Below are positions 20,911-30,800 of a stretch of 51,428 bases of DNA, piece by piece. The notes under the pieces are model-generated. The model ran no database searches and was not told where the DNA came from. It worked only from the letters and a program-made list of their open reading frames with translations. Position numbers and translations under genes: made by a program. Position 1 is the first letter of the stretch; the number at the start of each line of letters is the position of its first letter. Source of the stretch: an uncultured Colwellia sp. (GTDB taxonomy: Bacteria > Pseudomonadota > Gammaproteobacteria > Enterobacterales > Alteromonadaceae); assembly GCA_913061365.1 (NCBI GenBank), contig CAJXUT010000001.1, positions 1 to 51,428 on the forward strand, given 5' to 3'.

Positions 20911-22137
20911 CTATTCTCCTTCATTATCAGCACTAACAATTTGTACTTCAGTATTTGCATCCGGTGATTCTTTTTTATCAGAAATTAGTGCAAGCTTCAT
21001 ACCATCAACAGGATATTCTAACGCCGACACTATTAATTTATCACCATCAAGTAAACCACCAGAAACTAAAACATTAGCGCCTTGTTGGCGTACTATATCA
21101 ATTGCCGCGTAATGTAATGTTGAGTCACTACTTAGCAAACCAACTTTATTATCAACAACCAAATAGCGCGGTATGATACTAGCATTCTCAACTTCTTGAC
21201 CTAATATCTCAGCCTGAACATAAGAACCAAAACGCAGAGGCATAAGAGAATTAGTATTTGAGTTAGCGTTTTTGTTGACTAGCTTTCCTTTGAGTAAATA
21301 AGGATTTTTAATTTCAGCAACTAGATAAGTCATACGACTTTGGTTATCTACCACACCTTCACTACGAGCGATGTGAGCAGACCATTCAACACTTTTACCT
21401 GCATAAGTACCTATTAATTTAACCGTTGCATCATGGCCTTGATCAATAAGAAACTGAAGTTGATTATCCGCAACAGGTAATCGAACTTCCGCTATAGCTG
21501 TTCCCAATAACTTACCTATGTCAGTACCAACACCAACAAAAGAACCTAAACCAATCATTCGATTATCAATCATGGCATCATAAGGCGCTCTAATCTCAGT
21601 ACGCTGTAAGTTACGCTTTGCACGTAAAATAGCAGCCTGTGCTGATTTAACCCGCGCAAGTTCTTGTGCTAATTGAGGTTTACGTAAACTTAATTCAGTA
21701 GGAGAAGAGTCCGTTATGAGCTTCCATTCACGTTCAGCAACCTTACCTTGTGCGACTTCTTGTTCTAATGCTGCTCTAGCTGATGCCATATCTGCTTGTG
21801 CATCAATTAACGCCGCATGGTAGTCATTTGGATCAATACGAGCTAATAACTGCCCTTTCTTAACAAAACCACCACGAACAAACGTATCATCTAACTCTAC
21901 AATTTCACCGTTAACCTGTGCGACTAACGATGTTTCATATTTTGGCTTAATGATTCCGTAAGAGCTTACATGTAAAGTCATTGGCGCTACGGCAATATCT
22001 TCTACCGCAACAATAGGCGTATTATCAACAGCAGCTTTTTCTTCTGGTGGGTTTTTCAGGCTAGAGAATCCCATAAATGCTGCAATGCCTGCCCCTAAAA
22101 TGGCAATAGGTATTATTATTTGTTTTTTGTGTGCCAC
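20911..22137 (-). CDS. RND efflux periplasmic adaptor (membrane fusion) protein
   Basis: HlyD-like VNGEIVELDDTFVRGGFVKKGQLLARIDPNDY, RTEIRAPYDAMIDNRMIGLGSFV; 2-bp gap to RND permease. Confidence 0.9.
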   Translation of the reverse strand: MAHKKQIIIPIAILGAGIAAFMGFSSLKNPPEEKAAVDNTPIVAVEDIAVAPMTLHVSSYGIIKPKYETSLVAQVNGEIVELDDTFVRGGFVKKGQLLARIDPNDYHAALIDAQADMASARAALEQEVAQGKVAEREWKLITDSSPTELSLRKPQLAQELARVKSAQAAILRAKRNLQRTEIRAPYDAMIDNRMIGLGSFVGVGTDIGKLLGTAIAEVRLPVADNQLQFLIDQGHDATVKLIGTYAGKSVEWSAHIARSEGVVDNQSRMTYLVAEIKNPYLLKGKLVNKNANSNTNSLMPLRFGSYVQAEILGQEVENASIIPRYLVVDNKVGLLSSDSTLHYAAIDIVRQQGANVLVSGGLLDGDKLIVSALEYPVDGMKLALISDKKESPDANTEVQIVSADNEGE

Positions 22138-22537
22138 TATATCGTCCCTTCATAATCTGTTTAACGTTGAACAACGTGTATATTTGCAACTTGCACTAAA
22201 TGATAGAAGTAATTAATGTCATTACTGAGTAGGCAGTTACACCATTTTATGTCATAAATAATAGCGAAATTATTACTATCAATTATCACAAAGTTGTAAC
22301 TGTCTATTACAAAATGCACGCCTACTTGCAAAAAAAATTAACATTTAAGCAAGAATAAAGTATAAATTCTTACATTTCATTAACTTAATAACTATTGTTT
22401 TTTTGCTGTTTTTACAAATAAAATAACCTAAACTAAAATACCTATTAACTATTTGGTTTTTTTCACCACTTTTTAAACATTTATAAAATATTAGTGGGCA
22501 AAATAACTAGTTATTTGAAACATAAAAGGAAATAAAG

Positions 22538-23020
22538 ATGCTAAATAAAATTAGCGTATTCTTTAATAAGTTAGTTGACGATTTTCAAGAGACAATCGAA
22601 CCAAAAAAAGATACTGAATTGTCATTAGAAATTTGTTGTGCTGTTTTATTATGCGAAGTAATGCGAGCTGATAGCGCTTTTACTGAAGAGGAACAAGAAG
22701 CTCTCAGCCTTATTTTACAAGAGCAGTTTAAGTTAACAACAGTAGAAGTATCAGAGATTCTAACAAAAGCATTTGAGTTAAGTGAAAATGCCAGTGACTT
22801 TTATCAATTCACTTCAAAAATCAATCAATACTATTCACTTGATGAACGTATCAAGATAGTCACGCTTTTATGGAAGGTCGCCTATGCTGACGGTGAACTT
22901 GCCAATATTGAAGAGCACATCATTAGAAAGATTGCTGATTTATTACACCTAAGACACAGCGAGTATATCGCCACAAAAATTACAGCTGAAGAATTTCATC
23001 TTAAAAATGAAAAGCAGTAA
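22538..23020 (+). CDS. TerB family tellurite-resistance-like protein
   Basis: CCAVLLCEVMRADSAFTEEEQEAL...LLWKVAYADGELANIEEHIIRKIADLLHL typical of TerB-like domain. Confidence 0.85.
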   Translation: MLNKISVFFNKLVDDFQETIEPKKDTELSLEICCAVLLCEVMRADSAFTEEEQEALSLILQEQFKLTTVEVSEILTKAFELSENASDFYQFTSKINQYYSLDERIKIVTLLWKVAYADGELANIEEHIIRKIADLLHLRHSEYIATKITAEEFHLKNEKQ

Positions 23021-23083
23021 GGAGCAATATCGGTTATTATATGCCACAGCAGTTACTAACACTTATCTCTACTTGGCAATTTA

Positions 23084-23938
23084 ATGACACAATCAACTCC
23101 AGACTCAAACGCTGAAATAGGCAAATACAATACTTTACGCATTATTGCACTAGCTGAAAACGGTGCTTATCTTGACGGCGGTGAATTAGGGGAAATATTA
23201 CTACCTAAACGCTTTATGCCTGAAGAATGTAATGTAGGTAATAGCATGCGTGTTTTTATCTATGTTGATGGTGCTGAACGATTAGTTGCTACAACAGAAA
23301 AAGCCTACGGTGAAGTGGGTGAATTTGTCTCACTAAAAGTGGTGCAAGTAAATAAAATGGGCGCCTTTTTAGATTGGGGCTTACCCAAAGACTTACTGGT
23401 TCCTTACAACCAACAACACTCTGACATGGAAGTTGGTAAATATTATTTAGTACGTATTTATCTAGACCAGCATACTGACCGTATTGCGGCTTCAAGTAAG
23501 CTAGATAAATTTATTGATATTTGGCCAGCTGAATATCAACAAGGCGATAAAGTAAAGCTTATCATTGGTGGTAAAACAGACTTAGGCTTTAAAGCCATAG
23601 TGAATGACTTACATTGGGGATTACTCTACGACAATGAGATCTTTCAGCCATTACGTATAGGCAGAAAAATTGATGGTTACATCAAGCAAGTGCGTGAAGA
23701 TGGACGTTTAGATTTAATTTTATCGCGCGGTAGTAAAAATAAAGTTAATGATTTTTCTGAGAAATTATTACAGCATATACGTGATAGTGATGGTTTTAGC
23801 CCACTACACGATAAAAGCGACCCAGAGCTAATTAAAAGAGTACTTGGCGTTAGTAAGAAAACCTTTAAAGCCACCATTGGTAACCTGATGAAAAATGGCA
23901 AGATAACCATTGAAAAAGGTGGTATTCGTTTAAAGTAA
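23084..23938 (+). CDS. CvfB-like S1 RNA-binding domain protein
   Basis: Tandem S1-like domains (VNKMGAFLDWGLPKDLLVPYNQQ) and C-terminal winged helix (GVSKKTFKATIGNLMKNGKITIEKGGI). Confidence 0.85.
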   Translation: MTQSTPDSNAEIGKYNTLRIIALAENGAYLDGGELGEILLPKRFMPEECNVGNSMRVFIYVDGAERLVATTEKAYGEVGEFVSLKVVQVNKMGAFLDWGLPKDLLVPYNQQHSDMEVGKYYLVRIYLDQHTDRIAASSKLDKFIDIWPAEYQQGDKVKLIIGGKTDLGFKAIVNDLHWGLLYDNEIFQPLRIGRKIDGYIKQVREDGRLDLILSRGSKNKVNDFSEKLLQHIRDSDGFSPLHDKSDPELIKRVLGVSKKTFKATIGNLMKNGKITIEKGGIRLK

Positions 23939-23965
23939 TAGAAATCGAAAATGATTATTGATTCT

Positions 23966-24000
23966 ACTTCCTAAAATATCATCTATTTAAGGAAGTTTTT
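23966..24000 (+). terminator. Probable terminator downstream of CvfB gene
   Basis: ACTTCCTaaa...tttAAGGAAGTttttc hairpin with T-run. Confidence 0.55.
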
Positions 24001-24060
24001 CACTTAAGCTTCGGTCTTAACAATCAACAATAATCCCCTTAGATAGTCAGTAACAAAAAT

Positions 24061-24639
24061 ATGAGTAGTAGCACCAAGAAAAAGTTATTTTATATCTTTA
24101 TATTGCTTAATATTGGCTTACTGATTTACGCTTGGCGCCAAGAAGATTTTTTAAACCCTGAGATGTTAAAGGCGCTATTAACAGGCGAAAATTTTTTAAT
24201 TTCTTATCTCGTTTATATCTTAATTTTAATTGTTCGCGGACTCACTCTTATTCCCGGTACCGCTTTTTTAATTGCAGGGATTTATGTTTTCTCTGCGGTT
24301 CAGGTTTTTATTGCCATCCAAATTGCTATTTTTTGTTACTGTTTAATTATCTATAATTTTGCCCACAAACTTAATTTTAAAATTCCACAAAAAATTCTAG
24401 ATTACGAAGAAAAAATCAAAAACAAAGAAATTCCCATCATTTTTTCGCTGTGTTTTATTCCAGGTATTTCAATCAATATCCTAATTTACTTCTTATCCAT
24501 TATTAACATTCGCCTAAGAAGTATTCTAATCGGCATCATTGTTGGCACCTCATTCACTTCCACTATTTATATCTTTTTGATTAAAGGCGCTTTTGAAGGT
24601 GCAAGCCTAGTTGGTTCATCGACTGGTTTGGTTAATTAA
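24061..24639 (+). CDS. TVP38/TMEM64 (SNARE-associated-like) family membrane protein
   Basis: Hydrophobic; RGLTLIPGTAFLIAGIYVFS and FIPGISINILIYFLSIINIRLRSILIGIIVGT motifs. Confidence 0.65.
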   Translation: MSSSTKKKLFYIFILLNIGLLIYAWRQEDFLNPEMLKALLTGENFLISYLVYILILIVRGLTLIPGTAFLIAGIYVFSAVQVFIAIQIAIFCYCLIIYNFAHKLNFKIPQKILDYEEKIKNKEIPIIFSLCFIPGISINILIYFLSIINIRLRSILIGIIVGTSFTSTIYIFLIKGAFEGASLVGSSTGLVN

Positions 24640-24764
24640 GCGCTGAAGTTCAAAAATTACCAGAGAATAAAGACAAGACGCAAAGGAGGCATTAGTCTAA
24701 TTTTTTTCAATACTTTTTCTAATGCGTTATTATCTATATATATTATTCTAAGATACTGAAAGTA

Positions 24765-25778
24765 ATGTCCACTCCTAATATCATCTTTATCGATACAAAT
24801 ATTTTTCGTGGTGTTGGCTTTAACTTCTCTGCAGCACGAATCGATGCCATTAAAGAGGTAGCTAAGCGTTCGAAAATCACATTGATCATCCCAAAGCCAG
24901 TAGAAATTGAAATTAAACGACACATGCATAACATGGCGTCAGAGAATGTAGCAGCTCTAAAAGCGGTAAACTCGAAATCGTTCCTTTTAAAAAAATTGAA
25001 TTTCTGGCACCTAAATATATACTCAGGAAAAGAGCTTGTTAATGAATTGTATAAAGGGCTTTTAGCTGACTATGATGAATTTCTCACGCTGTTTGAAGTA
25101 GAAAGGCTGGATTATAGTGAGTTAGACATGACAAATGTTATGCGTTGTTGGGAGTTTCATGAACCTCCTTTTTCAGTAAAAAAACCAAATGAATTTATTG
25201 ATGCAATATCTTTATCAATAATACAACAATATCAAAAATCAATTAGATCTAGAGTTGCCATTATTTCGGGTGATGGTGATTTAAAAAGCGCTTGTGAGGT
25301 ATCTTCAGAGCTGGTTCATTTCGAAAATATTTTGGCTTTTTCTGAATCGCATAACCCTGATGTAAATCGAATTATCAGCATCAAAAGAGCTTTATCAAGA
25401 AGTTCTGATATAACAAAAGCAATTCATAGCACTTTTTTGAAGTATAAATTTAACTATGAATTTGGATGGGATGCACACATAAGTGACCTTAAAATAGATA
25501 GCAAGCACTCCCGTTTAAATGAATTTTATGTGCTTTCATACAGCCCTACAGGTTGCACCGCTGTTTTTTCTGGAAACATTTCTGTTAACTTTGAGGTTTC
25601 CTATCAAGATATTGAAATAGACGACATTGAACTTGATTGCCCACAATTGATTGAAAAATCATGGGGCACTTCAGTAGCAGTGTCAGGTGCAATAACTTTC
25701 ATTATGGATGAAAAATTTGAAAGAGTTGTCGATTTAATCGATTTGAAATTTGATGTAGATGAATACACACTTCCATAA
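24765..25778 (+). CDS. PIN domain-containing protein (putative RNase) with uncharacterised C-terminal domain
   Basis: IIFIDTNIFRGVGFNFS N-terminal acidic motif; VAIISGDGDLKSACE distal acidic motif. Confidence 0.7.
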   Translation: MSTPNIIFIDTNIFRGVGFNFSAARIDAIKEVAKRSKITLIIPKPVEIEIKRHMHNMASENVAALKAVNSKSFLLKKLNFWHLNIYSGKELVNELYKGLLADYDEFLTLFEVERLDYSELDMTNVMRCWEFHEPPFSVKKPNEFIDAISLSIIQQYQKSIRSRVAIISGDGDLKSACEVSSELVHFENILAFSESHNPDVNRIISIKRALSRSSDITKAIHSTFLKYKFNYEFGWDAHISDLKIDSKHSRLNEFYVLSYSPTGCTAVFSGNISVNFEVSYQDIEIDDIELDCPQLIEKSWGTSVAVSGAITFIMDEKFERVVDLIDLKFDVDEYTLP

Positions 25779-25988
25779 TGTCTATTTGTCAGGTTTTATT
25801 ATATTACCTAATCTAAATTTTATTAAAGTGAATTGTCGCAAATGTCCGCAATATGGCATTAATGATCATACAGAAGATTTATTTAGCAAATTAGAGGCAC
25901 TCACCAAACGTAACTAATATACAGGTTTTATCATCCTGTAACCCGTTTATTATTATTTGTGACAATTCATAGAGAGCTTATATAAAAT

Positions 25989-26026
25989 AAAAAAGCTCAC
26001 TCATTTCTACAAATGATGTGAGCTTC
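25989..26026 (-). terminator. Terminator at the 3' end of the pfa operon (downstream of pfaD)
   Basis: Minus strand: AAGCTCACaTCATTTgtagAAATGAGTGAGCTTttttatttta, long stem with T-run. Confidence 0.85.
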
Positions 26027-26064
26027 TTAAATAACTATCAACTTTTTAGTTAAATTAACCTCGA

Positions 26065-27663
26065 TTAGTCAGAAGTTTTATAACTCGCTAACTCAGTAGA
26101 TAAACTTACGCCTTGTAATTTAAGCTGATTAACACGTTGTAAATACGCAGCGCCTTTTAACATATGCAAAGCCACATCAACCGCGCCACGACGCGTATAA
26201 TCTTCTAAATAACTACCTTTTACCCAGCTATTAAAGGCACCTAAACTTGGACCTGCCCAAATTTGATAATCCATTTCACGCCCCTTCTCACCAGTATTTG
26301 ACCAACGAGAGCTTAAACCTAAGTACCAACGGAATATTAATGCCATTTTACGCTTAGGGCTTGATTGCGCACGTGCTAACATTTCTGGATCACGCTCTTG
26401 GAAAAAGGCTTCGGTACCTGCCCATACATCATCTAAGTTTGAACGGAAAACTTGTTTTTCAATTTTCACTCGCTCGTCACTTGGAATATCTTCAATAGAG
26501 TCGTATGCAACATATAAGTCGTATAGCTTTTTAGCACGCATAGCGAACATAGAACCGCGCTTAACAACCTGTAATTTAACTCCCATTTCAAACATATCGG
26601 CAGCCGGAGCCATAGTAACATCAGCCATTTCAACATTAGCCAATAACTTACGTGTGTATTCAGAAGCGCCTGCTTCTACACACGCTTGGTTCACTGAACC
26701 TAGTACAATATATGCTGCGCCCATATTAAAGGCAGCAAGCGTTGCTTCTGGCGTACCGATACCACCACCTGCGCCTACGCGAAGTGCTGGTGAAAAGTTA
26801 TATTGTGCTTGTACTTCATCACGAAGGGCAATGATGGTTGGTAATAAGGTTAAGAATGGACGATTATCGGTATGACCACCGGAGTCAGCTTCAGCAGTAA
26901 TATCATCGGCCATCGGTACAAGTTTAGATAGCTCTGCTTGCTCTGGAGTGATCTTGCCTTGTGCTAATAGCTTATCAAGGAATTTTTGTGGTGCTGGCTC
27001 CATAAAGCGGCGACCGACTTCGGTACGAGACACTTTAGCAATCACTTTATTGCCAATATTCACAGTGCCATCTGCATTTTTTGAAAGACCGGCAACACGA
27101 TACCAAACAATATGCTCGGTCAAACCTAAATAAGCTGATGCTTCAACTGTTTTAACGCCTAGCTTAATAAAACGCTCAACCGCGCCACGTTCTAGTGCTT
27201 CTTCTGCTGGTGCATGAATTAAATTCACTGCATAAGGGCCATTAGGTAATTCTGCTTGAATACGACGAATCGCATCTTCTACCGCGTCAGGCACTAACCC
27301 AGCTGCGCCAAATGAACATAAAAATCCTGCTTTGCCTAAGGCAACCACTAACTCAACAGACGCAATACCATTAGCCATAGCGCCGCCATGATAAGCATAT
27401 TTAACGCCGTGTTGCTTTTTGTAAGCTTCATCACCTAAATCTTCAGGGTTTAGCTTTTGAGCAAAGGCTAATACATCGCTAGCACCTGATGTTGATGTAG
27501 CATTCACTAAACCAAACTCACTTCCTTTTTTAGCAACGTAAACAGGCGCAGTTAAATCCATTAACGCAGTTTTGATAGCACTGCTATCGGTTTTTATATT
27601 GTTACTATCAACTTGCCACGCCCAATCAATGGCGTTGTTATTATTAAAATCTAGGTTTGACAT
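26065..27663 (-). CDS. pfaD: PfaD: enoyl reductase of PUFA synthase (2-nitropropane dioxygenase-like)
   Basis: HGVKYAYHGGAMANGIASVELVVALGKAGFLCSFGAAGL; EADSGGHTDNRPF; RVGAGGGIGTPEAT; AAYIVLGSVNQACVEAG; position after pfaC. Confidence 0.97.
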   Translation of the reverse strand: MSNLDFNNNNAIDWAWQVDSNNIKTDSSAIKTALMDLTAPVYVAKKGSEFGLVNATSTSGASDVLAFAQKLNPEDLGDEAYKKQHGVKYAYHGGAMANGIASVELVVALGKAGFLCSFGAAGLVPDAVEDAIRRIQAELPNGPYAVNLIHAPAEEALERGAVERFIKLGVKTVEASAYLGLTEHIVWYRVAGLSKNADGTVNIGNKVIAKVSRTEVGRRFMEPAPQKFLDKLLAQGKITPEQAELSKLVPMADDITAEADSGGHTDNRPFLTLLPTIIALRDEVQAQYNFSPALRVGAGGGIGTPEATLAAFNMGAAYIVLGSVNQACVEAGASEYTRKLLANVEMADVTMAPAADMFEMGVKLQVVKRGSMFAMRAKKLYDLYVAYDSIEDIPSDERVKIEKQVFRSNLDDVWAGTEAFFQERDPEMLARAQSSPKRKMALIFRWYLGLSSRWSNTGEKGREMDYQIWAGPSLGAFNSWVKGSYLEDYTRRGAVDVALHMLKGAAYLQRVNQLKLQGVSLSTELASYKTSD

Positions 27664-27743
27664 ATTTGTTCCTGTTTTTCTTTTCGTTATCAGTTAGCAA
27701 TAAACTTATTCACTAACAAATAGTAATAACTCAATAATAGTTT

Positions 27744-27848
27744 AGCTCACAGCCACTTGGTGCTGTAGCAAAGAAGAAACACAGAATTGGTGCCTACCAA
27801 TGAGTATTTCTGATGCTGCTACAGTGCCAAATGGCAATGAGGTGAGCT
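27744..27848. repeat. Long imperfect inverted repeat / hairpin between pfaC and pfaD
   Basis: Arms agctcac-agccacttggtgctgtagca and tgctacagtgccaaatggcaatgag-gtgagct; central attggt gcct accaat hairpin. Confidence 0.75.
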
Positions 27849-27853
27849 GTTAT

Positions 27854-30800
27854 TTACGCTTCGATGAGTGACAATACAATATCTTTCACTTCATATATTC
27901 TTAGGCCATCTTTCGATAAGTTGGCATCACCTACTAAACGCACTTCGCCATCAGTTCGAATGATGTCAGTGATATGAACATCAAGTGACATTTGTTTATT
28001 TAATGGCGTAATTTGACCACGATATTTCCATTTAACTAACGTTGTTGGTGCAATAAATCTTGGGTTAGTAAAGTCTTTACCTAAGTCATTTTTCAGTGCG
28101 TAGGTTTGCATTAACTCAATAATCGCTTCAACACCTAATGAACCTGGCATAACAGGATCTTGATGGAAGTGATAACGGAAGAACCAATCGGTTGCATCAA
28201 TAGTACGTTCACCATGCACATAAGCAACGCCAGCTTTACCACCACCTTCAACAATTGATACGGTATCAATGAAGTTCATTTGACCACCGGCCAATTTATA
28301 ATGCGGCTTGTTGTTTGGCGCTTGATAAAGTGCTAAATCATTATTCGATAAATCAATCACTTCAATATCAGATTTTGGCGTGTTGTTATCTTCAAACCAA
28401 GGATACGTTGTTCTGCCGTTATCTATACCAAGTTGGTTAGTTAATGCATCACCGCCAAAGTAACCAAAAACAGCCGTACCTTTATAGAATAAATCATGCT
28501 TTTCAAGTGATTGCGCTGCACAGTTTTCATCTTTAACATAAAGCTCAAAGGTGAAGCTCTGTACTATCATGCCGCCAGCCATGGTGGTGCTCAACAATAC
28601 TGATTTATTAACAATAGTTTTATTGCGTAAATCAACCTGCTTAATTAAGTCGCCACTGCCGTCTAAGTTACGGAAGAATAAATCTTTTTCAGGGTATTTT
28701 AATGTTGTGCCCATATAGCCTGAAATAAAGCCATTCGGTTGTAATGCAATTTCCATAATTAATGAATATGGCATCCAGTTTTCAACACTGTTTTTAGTGA
28801 AATACCAAGCGTCACTTGGCACAAAGTATTCAGCAATACAGCTAGAAGTCTTTTTCAGATCAAGACGTGTGCCTTGTACTTCAACCACTTGCGTTACAAC
28901 TTGTAAATCACCACATGGCGTACGCGGCGGAATTCTACCTTTATATACATCAAAGTCAGGACCAAAACATTTTGAGATATCACCAGTAGCAAATTCAAAC
29001 ATGTGCCATGGTGTAAACGGTGCTTGGTTTGGCACACGATTTTGTCCAGCAACCATTGGCGCTTCAAAATGTTGAATTGGCGTAACGCCCTTCTCTTTTG
29101 GTGCATTAAGATCCGACATCACTTTCATTAACGGACGTTCAATGTGTTTGAATGGTTCAACACCACGCTCATCAAGCTCAACGCTATTAGTTGTAATATT
29201 GGTAGTGCTTTCACTAGCCGTCTCATTACTCGCAATGCTTTGAGTCATTAATTGCACATTGTCAGGCAAGCTTACTGGGTAAGGCGAGTTTTCATCTTGC
29301 TCGGTGATCATTACACATAGATTTTTAAAATCAACAACCGCTTTGCCATCAAGAATTATTTCAATATTAGCTTTTAAGAATGGGTAAGGTTTCATACCCA
29401 TTTCGGTGACTTCCATGCGATACGTTAATGTATTGTGCTGTGGAATAACTTGCCCACGACAACGTACCGTTTGTGATTCACCTGGCATAGGTTGGAAACG
29501 CGCGTTATTCACATTCGCGTGCATACCTAATTTAAGCATTAAGAACATCGCCATTTGGCCACAGCCTTCACTCATTAATGAGCCAGCCATAACTTGATCA
29601 CCTTTGAAGTGACATGGGAAGTACCAGTGCTGTGGATCTAAATCTTTTTGGCCTTCTAATAAACCTAAGCCCCAATGACCACCCTTGGCATCAATTTTAG
29701 TAATGCGCTCAATCATTAAGAACTTTTTCGACGAGAATTTTAATGACGGGTTACGACCTTGTTGGTTATATTCTTCACCAAAACAGCCAGCAACATCACC
29801 ATCAACCAACTTCATCATATCGTTATAATCGAAATGTTGTTTGGCTTGTTTAGCTGCATCAATATTGGTAATTAATGGCGTGAAGTCCGTTTTAACGGCA
29901 TTAGCTAATTCAGCTTTGTCTTTATCATTTAAGATAACGCCTTTACCGTCAGCAAGCTCTTCATCAGTGAAGAAACCAGCACAACCATTGCGCATGATTA
30001 ATACTTTCTTGTCGCCAACATAACAATCGTAGTGGAAGAAGAATAATAGTTGTTCGCCATTTCTCGCGTATGAGTCAATGTGAATTTCATAGCGCAGTGT
30101 TTCACCACCAAAGGCCATTTCTTCTAAGAAAGTTAACTCACAATCAAGTAAACGATAAACACGCTCACCTTTGGCTTGAAAATCGATACCAATATAAGAG
30201 ATTAACAATAAATCACATTGGCCTGATTCTACCGATACTGACCATGGAATTTGACCATCAATTAAAAATGGTGCATCAACAGGAATATCGTACTCGGTGC
30301 ACATGTAAGATTTTTTATATTCGTTCACTGTCGCTTCTAGCTCAGTGACACGCGATACTAATAAGTAATCTGTGGTAGGTAAGCGAACGCGGCGCGAATA
30401 GCTATCGATTATTTTAAACTCATCACCAAAAACTTTTGCAATATCACCTTCGGCAAACTCGACTAAATCAGCAGTATCCCAAATAATTTCTTTTGGTTGA
30501 TTAAAACGCTCTTCCAGTTGCAATGGTGGGTAATGGTAACCATCAGGGCCCTTGATTTGGAAGCCTGATTCATTAGCCCAATGTTCATTAACAGCCACTA
30601 AATCATCGGTGTGCGTATTTTCAGTTACTACTGATAACTCAGGTGTTTGAGTTATTGCAGGTGTAGCTTCTGCACGATAAGCAGGTATTTTAAATCCAGT
30701 ATTGGCACTGACATTGGCTTGCATTTCTATCAGTTTAGAAATCTGCTGTCCCGCCATTTGACGCGTAGTTAAAAATGCTTGATGCGTAGCAGACTCTTGA

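Noticed and set aside
25800-25917. Short open stretch reading ...VNCRKCPQYGINDHTEDLFSKLEALTKRN* after the PIN gene
   Set aside because: It has a CxxC and looks mildly protein-like, but there is no convincing start or SD and no recognised family; possibly a gene remnant, not supportable without a search.
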